From NCBI GenBank assembly GCA_033032175.1, contig CM065321.1, positions 704,501 through 768,500 on the forward strand: 64,000 bases of DNA, written 5' to 3'. Origin of the DNA: Saturnia japonica (taxonomy: Eukaryota; Arthropoda; Insecta; Lepidoptera; Saturniidae). Position numbers and translations under genes: made by a program. Each line of letters starts with the position of its first letter. The first letter of the stretch is position 1. The notes below the pieces were generated by a model. That model saw only the letters and a program-made list of their open reading frames with translations, was not told the DNA's origin and ran no database searches. Below, in pieces: positions 58,588 through 64,000 of this stretch.

Positions 58588-61500
58588 TTATTGGTTGGGT
58601 AATGGAAAAACCTTCACTACGGGTCTGCGGTAGACTCCAGATTTAGTCCTGACATCTACAACGCGTGGAACACCATCTTTTCCGGGAAACAACCGTTCTA
58701 TGATACCCAGTGGCCAATCCAAAGGAGCACTGTTCTCTGATTCAAGCAGTACAACAGCACCCTGTTGGATATGAGCATTAGATGAGAGCCATTTATTTCG
58801 GACTTGCAAAGTGTTAAGGTATTCGACCTTCCACCTTTTCCAAAAAGACTGCACCAAATGGTCAATAATGCGTTTCCGTTGAAGTAGTGTGACCCTCTTA
58901 GTGCTCAAATCCTCAGAAGGTAAGGACTTTAAAGGCGTCATTACCAAAAAATGAGCGGGAGTCAATGCCAGCGGTTCAGATGGATCGCTACTTAGCACTG
59001 ACAATGGGCGCGAATTTAAAATGGCCGCAATTTGAGTGAGGACAGTATTCATTTCGTCGCCAGTTAATAATTGAGAACCTACGATTTTGGCTAGATGATT
59101 TTTAATGCTTCTAATATTACCTTCCCATATACCTCCAAAATGGGGGGCAGAAGCTGGGTTAAATTTCCACTCTACGCGGTTATCTCGTAACTCGTTCGCA
59201 AATTTGTCTTTGTATTGTTCCGACTCTAGTAATTGATACACGGAATTAAGATATGTCTTTGCACCTATAAAGTTTGTTCCATTATCTGAGTAAAGAACTG
59301 AGACAGGACCGCGGCGAGATAAGAATCTTCTGAGCGCGTTTAGAAAGGAATCCGTGCTTAAATCTGTTGCGAGCTCGATGTGTACTGCCTTAGTGACAAG
59401 ACACACGAACAAGCATAAGTACGCCTTTTGACTTCGCACTCCTCTGCGATGGTACGGTACTATATACAACGGCCCTGCATAGTCAACACCAGTATGGCAG
59501 AATGCTTTCGCTTCATTAACCCTACAAGCTGGTAAATCCGCCATTATAGGTGCCTTATTTTTAGGGTTGACCTTGAAACAAATAATGCACTGTCGTATAC
59601 GCTTACGTACAATGTTACGCGCGGACAATATCCAAAATTTTTGTCTTAATAACGACATTAGCAATTGGGGACCTGTGTGTAGGTATTTCCGGTGGTAATA
59701 GTCTATAATTAAATCGACAATATGACCTCTATTAGGTAATACTATAGGATGCTGACTGTCATAGCTTAATTCCGCATTGGACAGACGACCACCTATCCTT
59801 AATAATCCATCCTTTAAAAAGGTATTGAGCTTTAGAAAAGCTGGCGGTAACTTTCCACCATTTTGAGCAATTTTAATCTCATTACTAAAGTACAACTTTT
59901 GTAGATCCTTAATAACAGCTTCCTCAGCCCGATCTAAGTGACTAATTTCAAACTTTCGCGACAATTTCTTAATAAATCTAAGCACAAACAACGTTATTCG
60001 AAGTAATTTAGGCCACGAAGAAACGCGAGCGGCAAGTTCACAAAAGACCGGCAATGTTGGAGGCGTGACGCTTATAGTGGACAGAACATTCACCTTTATT
60101 TCAGGTATTTCTATGTGTACACTGGCGGGATCGAACCGTCGAAATGGCCATTCATCAATTGGTGAGTGTGCAAATGGAGGTCCAGTAAACCAAAGTGGGT
60201 GTTCTAGCCGCTGAGCTGGAGTAAGACCTCTGGACACACAGTCTGCGGGATTATCGTTCCCATTAATGTGATGAAAATGACAAGGATCTAGATCATCATG
60301 AATTTTTGCGACCCTATTAGCGACAAAAGTCTGCCAACGTGTAGGACATGAATGGATCCAGGCCAGAGCCACAGTACTGTCCGTGAATGCAAGAATGTTT
60401 GCTAGTTGACAGCGACCAGAGTACGTCGTAATAACTATGCGTATTAATTTAGCAAGAAGTAAGTTGGCACAGAGCTCCATTCTAGCGAGGCTGATAACAG
60501 TTTTTGAAGGCGCCACCCTCGACTTAGCGCAAACTAAATTTATCACCGAACGATTTTCGTTTGGTAAATAAACGTGTAAATATACAACTCCACCGTAAGC
60601 GCGTTCAGAAGCATCAGCAAAACCCACTACCGATATTATGCAATTATCATTGACGTCGATGTGTCGCGGTAATCTTAATTGTTTCAACAAGTGCAATTCC
60701 GAATGAATTCTATTCCATAAAGATATTATATTAGCAGGAGGACATTCATCCCATCCAACTTTGTTTTCCCATAAAGATTTAATAATTAATTTTGACAATA
60801 GCGTAACTGGAGCCACGAAACCCATTATGTCCCATAGCCGGGCAATAGTGGACAGTATTTTTCGCTTGGTACATTCCTTTACTTTAGAGTTTGCTAATAA
60901 TCTGCGCTCCAAAGACACGTACCTACGCTCGGCCGAGTGCATGGAATCTCCTAACGCGGAGGTGTCTCCCTTGAATGGTAGTGAAACAATAAATCGACCA
61001 GTCATGTCGCGGTGCGTGGTGTCATTATAATATTTCTCACATAATTGCTCGTCTTTAGATAAATAATTAGGTACATTAGGTACCTCTTCCAGCTCAAAAC
61101 ATCGATTCATGCAGTGTTCGATTGACTCATCATTTATAGTAAGATAAGTGCGGAAACTATCACATACAGGGTCAATGACCTTCGCTTGACCTACTATGAC
61201 GTAGCCTAATAAGGTCTCAATCGCCACGGGTTCGCTCGAGCCTCGAGATATTGTTCTCGGACGCAGGATGCGCGCGAACAAGTCACTACCGATTATAAGA
61301 TCAATGCCTGCAGGTGTGTAATAATTATTGTCAGCTAAGGGAATATTATTCAAGTAATCTAAGCGCGCAGCGTCCACTTTCGCGGTAGGTAACTCGTTGG
61401 TGATGCGATTTACGATCACCGGTTGAATTGTATACCTAACCGAATCATCGATACGTGAACGAATGGTCAGGCAGGTTGTCCCTACAACAGGATTACTGAC

Positions 61501-61749
61501 ATCGCCTACACCTGACACATATTTATTTTGCGGCTCATATATTTTTAGTTTCAAACGTTTACAACATTCCGTAGTTATTAAATCTCGTTGAGACGCACTA
61601 TCAACTAACGCGCGCAAGACGAATATATTGCCATCTGCATCGAGCGCGTTGCACAGCGCAGTGCCGAGCAAGACGGACGATGCGCCGACCGAGCGATCTG
61701 TCGCGGTGGCCACAGAGCACGAGCCAACCGCGCAAAGCGATACGCGCAC
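58588..61749 (-). CDS. BEL/Pao pol polyprotein without RT palm, 1053 codons open
   Basis: The longest open frame in the window. Aspartic protease: RALVDSASQRDLITTECCKR (DSAS in place of DSGS) and LIIGSDLFARIL. The N-terminal side of RT (FIVSLPFKGDTSALGDSMHS, YVSLERRLLANSKV) then joins directly, near 60885, to KECTKRKILSTIARLWDIMG and FVAPVTLLSKLIIKSLWENK, which normally follow RT. The palm with its YVDD box, roughly 300 or more residues, is absent and the frame is kept. RNase H: VVGFADASERAYGGVVYLHV, AFTDSTVALAWIHS and HINGNDNPADCVSRG. Integrase: finger CIICFKVNP, core HTGVDYAGPLYIVPYHRRGV, YSDNGTNFIGA and APHFGGIWEGNIRSIKNHLA. It ends RRPVVKVFPLPNQ. It cannot act as a polymerase but could still encode protease and integrase if expressed. 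Confidence 0.9.
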   Translation of the reverse strand: MRVSLCAVGSCSVATATDRSVGASSVLLGTALCNALDADGNIFVLRALVDSASQRDLITTECCKRLKLKIYEPQNKYVSGVGDVSNPVVGTTCLTIRSRIDDSVRYTIQPVIVNRITNELPTAKVDAARLDYLNNIPLADNNYYTPAGIDLIIGSDLFARILRPRTISRGSSEPVAIETLLGYVIVGQAKVIDPVCDSFRTYLTINDESIEHCMNRCFELEEVPNVPNYLSKDEQLCEKYYNDTTHRDMTGRFIVSLPFKGDTSALGDSMHSAERRYVSLERRLLANSKVKECTKRKILSTIARLWDIMGFVAPVTLLSKLIIKSLWENKVGWDECPPANIISLWNRIHSELHLLKQLRLPRHIDVNDNCIISVVGFADASERAYGGVVYLHVYLPNENRSVINLVCAKSRVAPSKTVISLARMELCANLLLAKLIRIVITTYSGRCQLANILAFTDSTVALAWIHSCPTRWQTFVANRVAKIHDDLDPCHFHHINGNDNPADCVSRGLTPAQRLEHPLWFTGPPFAHSPIDEWPFRRFDPASVHIEIPEIKVNVLSTISVTPPTLPVFCELAARVSSWPKLLRITLFVLRFIKKLSRKFEISHLDRAEEAVIKDLQKLYFSNEIKIAQNGGKLPPAFLKLNTFLKDGLLRIGGRLSNAELSYDSQHPIVLPNRGHIVDLIIDYYHRKYLHTGPQLLMSLLRQKFWILSARNIVRKRIRQCIICFKVNPKNKAPIMADLPACRVNEAKAFCHTGVDYAGPLYIVPYHRRGVRSQKAYLCLFVCLVTKAVHIELATDLSTDSFLNALRRFLSRRGPVSVLYSDNGTNFIGAKTYLNSVYQLLESEQYKDKFANELRDNRVEWKFNPASAPHFGGIWEGNIRSIKNHLAKIVGSQLLTGDEMNTVLTQIAAILNSRPLSVLSSDPSEPLALTPAHFLVMTPLKSLPSEDLSTKRVTLLQRKRIIDHLVQSFWKRWKVEYLNTLQVRNKWLSSNAHIQQGAVVLLESENSAPLDWPLGIIERLFPGKDGVPRVVDVRTKSGVYRRPVVKVFPLPNQ

Positions 61750-63050
61750 TCAGGCGCGCCAGCCGTTGTCGTAATAGAGTGCCCGCTTACGTTGACCCCC
61801 GAAGTATTTTTACGGACAGGAAAATGCAGCAAGCTATTATGAGGTTTTCTACATTCGTTGCAACGTCTGGAATCCTTACAATTTTGAATAGTGTGTGTAC
61901 TATTTAAGCAATTCACACATAATTTATTATTTTTAACAAAGTTAAAACGATCATTAGGAATCATTGTCAAGAATTTACTGCATTTTAATAATTGAAAATG
62001 GTCATTAAGCCCACAACAAACACAGTTCTTTGACTCCTGTATATTTATAAATGTTTTCACATTATTATTAGAAGAACGTGAATTCATTTGTCCGACCGAC
62101 GATATAATATTATTTTTACGCGACTGAATACTGCCCACTCTCATACTTGTACTTGAGCCCGCCACATTATGTGCTCGCTGTAAAATATGCGACTGACTTC
62201 GTGTGAAATTAATAAAGTCTAAACATTTCGGAAATTCAGTGAGTTCGCTGTATTTTAATTCGAATGCTTTGACAGTCTCTAAGCCTACCTTTTTACACGC
62301 AATGTGTATAAAAATGAAATCTTCTAAACTGTCGATATTTAGCTGTTTTAACGCGAGATATAGAGACGAAAATTGGTCAATAAATTCTTCTACCTCCTTG
62401 GGTGAATTATTTTTTACCGCGGCTAAATTAATCAACCTATCCAAGTAGGTAGTGGCTAATATTCTTTTGTCATTATATTTATTTATTAACGCATTCCATA
62501 TAACGGTGTAATTTTCAGGCGTAGGTAAAATACCTTGACATATACCTAGGGCTTTCCCTTTTAATCTGGACTTTGTCACCGTATGTGAGATCAGTATTTT
62601 CATGAATGGTTGCTTTAAAAGTCTCAAAAAAGATAGGCCATGACTCATTATCGCCATTAAACGAGCAGAGTTCTAATCGAGGCAATTTTAATGAAGATTT
62701 TTCGCATTTTACCCTTACGTCACGACTCGCATTTTGAGTATTTTGTGACGTCAATTGATGCACTTTATATTTAATTTTGGTGTACAATTGATCGAACGAA
62801 ATAACTGTGCTATATGAAGGATCAGAACTGTCTACTGATGACAATTGAAGGTCATTGTATTGTTCGACCGTGGTCAGAAACTCTTCACGAAATTTGTCTA
62901 TAGTAAAACACTCCGATAAAAAGTTTCTATTTTTTGCTCATCATTTCCTACATGCACAATTAAATCGAAGATAGTTTGTATTCGAGCAAACAAAGTCGAT
63001 ATTTTATTCTGCAATTTTTTGATATTGCGTTCTTGCACGGTAGGAGGCAT
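61750..63050 (-). pseudogene. BEL/Pao gag, with frame breaks
   Basis: Begins MPPTVQERNIKKLQNKISTL at 63050. A shift in a T run near 62925 leads to the next part (TVISFDQLYTKIKYKVHQLT, KLPRLELCSFNGDNESWPIF), and another near 62570 to KGKALGICQGILPTPENYTV and IWNALINKYNDKR. Two to three zinc knuckles follow (CVCCGLNDHFQLLKC, CVNCLNSTHTIQNC, CNECRKPHNSLLH). A last frame change near 61760 separates gag from pol, which in this family is normally one ORF. Near 62570 a few residues appear deleted compared with related gags. Confidence 0.75.
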
Positions 63051-63126
63051 TTTATTTTACTTTATTATCCTAAAGTGGACTAAATAACACTAAATATTTA
63101 ATTATTCGGATCGTTTGGACCAACTA

Positions 63127-63496
63127 TGAAGACGCTAGTTCTTTTTTGAAATTATTATTTTTTATTACCTACCTACCATGTGCAAAGCAGCATTGGAAAA
63201 GGACGGAAAAAATGGGACTCACCCTGGGCTGCGCTCCCTGTTGTCTCGCTCTTCCTCCACTGGTACACAACACCAAGTTCTCTAAACACTTTAAGTAACT
63301 AACAATGTATTTTAATTAATATAAATGAGTGACTTATGTCGGATGTCGGTCGGACGTTCGTTGCCTCGCGCAATGCCCACAACGAAGTCAAGTGTCGTAC
63401 ATACCACAGGGTGGTGGGTGGAGGGGGACGGAGAGTAAGGCAAGAATATTCACGTTCAAGGACAGGATGCCGCTTTGCACAATTCTAGCCTAAACA
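63127..63496 (-). repeat. BEL/Pao 5' LTR (370 bp)
   Basis: Same length as the partner and, as far as I can compare by eye, the same sequence. The primer site would lie just left (minus strand TTGGTCCAAACGATCCG near 63107-63123). Confidence 0.92.
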
Positions 63497-64000
63497 CATA
63501 GTAATAAACACAAGAATAATTTTCTTTTCATTTGTTGTGTTCCTAGATAAATCGGTGTATATGCAGTAATATAGCGGCGTGGTAGAGATCGCGACCACCA
63601 TACGCATAGTGATAAACACAAGTATGATTTTCTTTTCGTTTGTCGTGTTCCAAGATCAATCGGTGTATATGCAGTAATATAGCGGCGTGGTAGATACCGC
63701 GACCACCATACGCATAGTAATAAACACAAGTATAGTTTTCTTTTCATTTGTTGTGTTCCTAGATAAATCGGTGTATATGCAGTAATATAGCGGTGTGGTA
63801 GAGATCGCGACCACCATATGCATAGTGATAAACACAAGTATGATTTTCTTTTCGTTTGTCGTGTTCCGAGATCAATCGGTGTATATGCAGTAATATAGCG
63901 GCGTGGTAGATATCGCGACCACCATACGCATAGTGATAAACACAAGTATGATTTTCTTTTCGTTTGTCGTGTTCCGAGATCAATCGGTGTATATCCCGTT
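63497..64000. repeat. 108-bp tandem repeat array, right part
   Basis: accacca recurs at 63594, 63702, 63810 and 63918, exactly 108 bp apart. The array runs past the window edge. Because 108 is a multiple of three, long frames stay open across several units (minus 63945-63490 and 63983-63759). They are repeat translations, not genes. Confidence 0.93.

Larger units (their letters stand above)
58022..63496 (-). mobile_element. BEL/Pao LTR retrotransposon lacking the RT core; LTRs appear identical
   Basis: Two 370-bp LTRs (58022-58391 and 63127-63496), TG...CA, in which I found no difference by eye. Flanked by catag at 58017-58021 and 63497-63501, a 5-bp duplication of the tandem repeat. Minus-strand order is gag (63050-61750), then protease, remnant pre-RT, RNase H and integrase (61749-58588), then polypurine tract cccgggggga beside the left LTR. 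RT is missing. Confidence 0.93.

Noticed and set aside
63490..63983. Minus-strand ORFs of 151 and 74 codons with repeating peptides
   Set aside because: They are translations of the 108-bp tandem repeat, open only because the period is a multiple of three.

Overview
The window looks like a piece of a moth or butterfly (Lepidoptera) chromosome. It holds a tandem, plus-strand cluster of CYP3-clan cytochrome P450 genes that has been heavily invaded by transposable elements. The reasons are AT-rich intergenic DNA, GT-AG introns, nine-exon P450 genes, R1-clade and jockey-type LINEs, a CsRn1-like gypsy element, a BEL/Pao element, an errantivirus, mariner, Tigger and hAT DNA transposons, and the interspersed repeat family beginning actagctgtgcccgcgg that I associate with Lepidoptera. 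The order-level call is inference; no species can be named.

P450 layout (all +). Copy A has only its last two exons inside the left edge (7-1072). Copy B is a full nine-exon gene (8507-19707) with a frameshift in exon 2 and an in-frame TAG in exon 8. An orphan first exon with its promoter and intron (26710-28294) repeats the start of copy C. Copy C is a nine-exon gene (34919-44538) with a one-base insertion in exon 7. A scrap of a further copy D (45275-45520) keeps the end of exon 7 and part of the next intron. No complete P450 reading frame exists in the window. B and C share the same exon phases and almost the same exon lengths, so the breaks can be seen by comparing them.

Mobile elements fill most introns and spacers. 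5520-8168 has two LINE remnants. 10124-14832 is an errantivirus (minus) with env, integrase, protease and gag but no reverse transcriptase. 17095-18073 is a mariner and 19835-21960 a Tigger. 22090-26640 is a mosaic of LINEs, a MITE, a SINE and a hAT. 29760-34320 holds three minus-strand LINE-type elements. Copy C introns contain a mariner, an RTE-like tail, an R1 element and a jockey fragment. 46986-56372 is a CsRn1-like gypsy element (minus) split by a younger Copia element (plus, 48952-53604) with a 5-bp target duplication. 58022-63496 is a BEL/Pao element (minus) with two LTRs that look identical, sitting inside a 108-bp tandem repeat array that runs off the right edge.

The most notable pattern is that three unrelated retroelements here (errantivirus, R1 LINE, BEL/Pao) have each lost the core of reverse transcriptase while neighbouring domains remain readable. 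I saw no bacterial genes, CRISPR arrays, rRNA or convincing tRNA genes. Nothing in the window clearly amounts to a new biological system.
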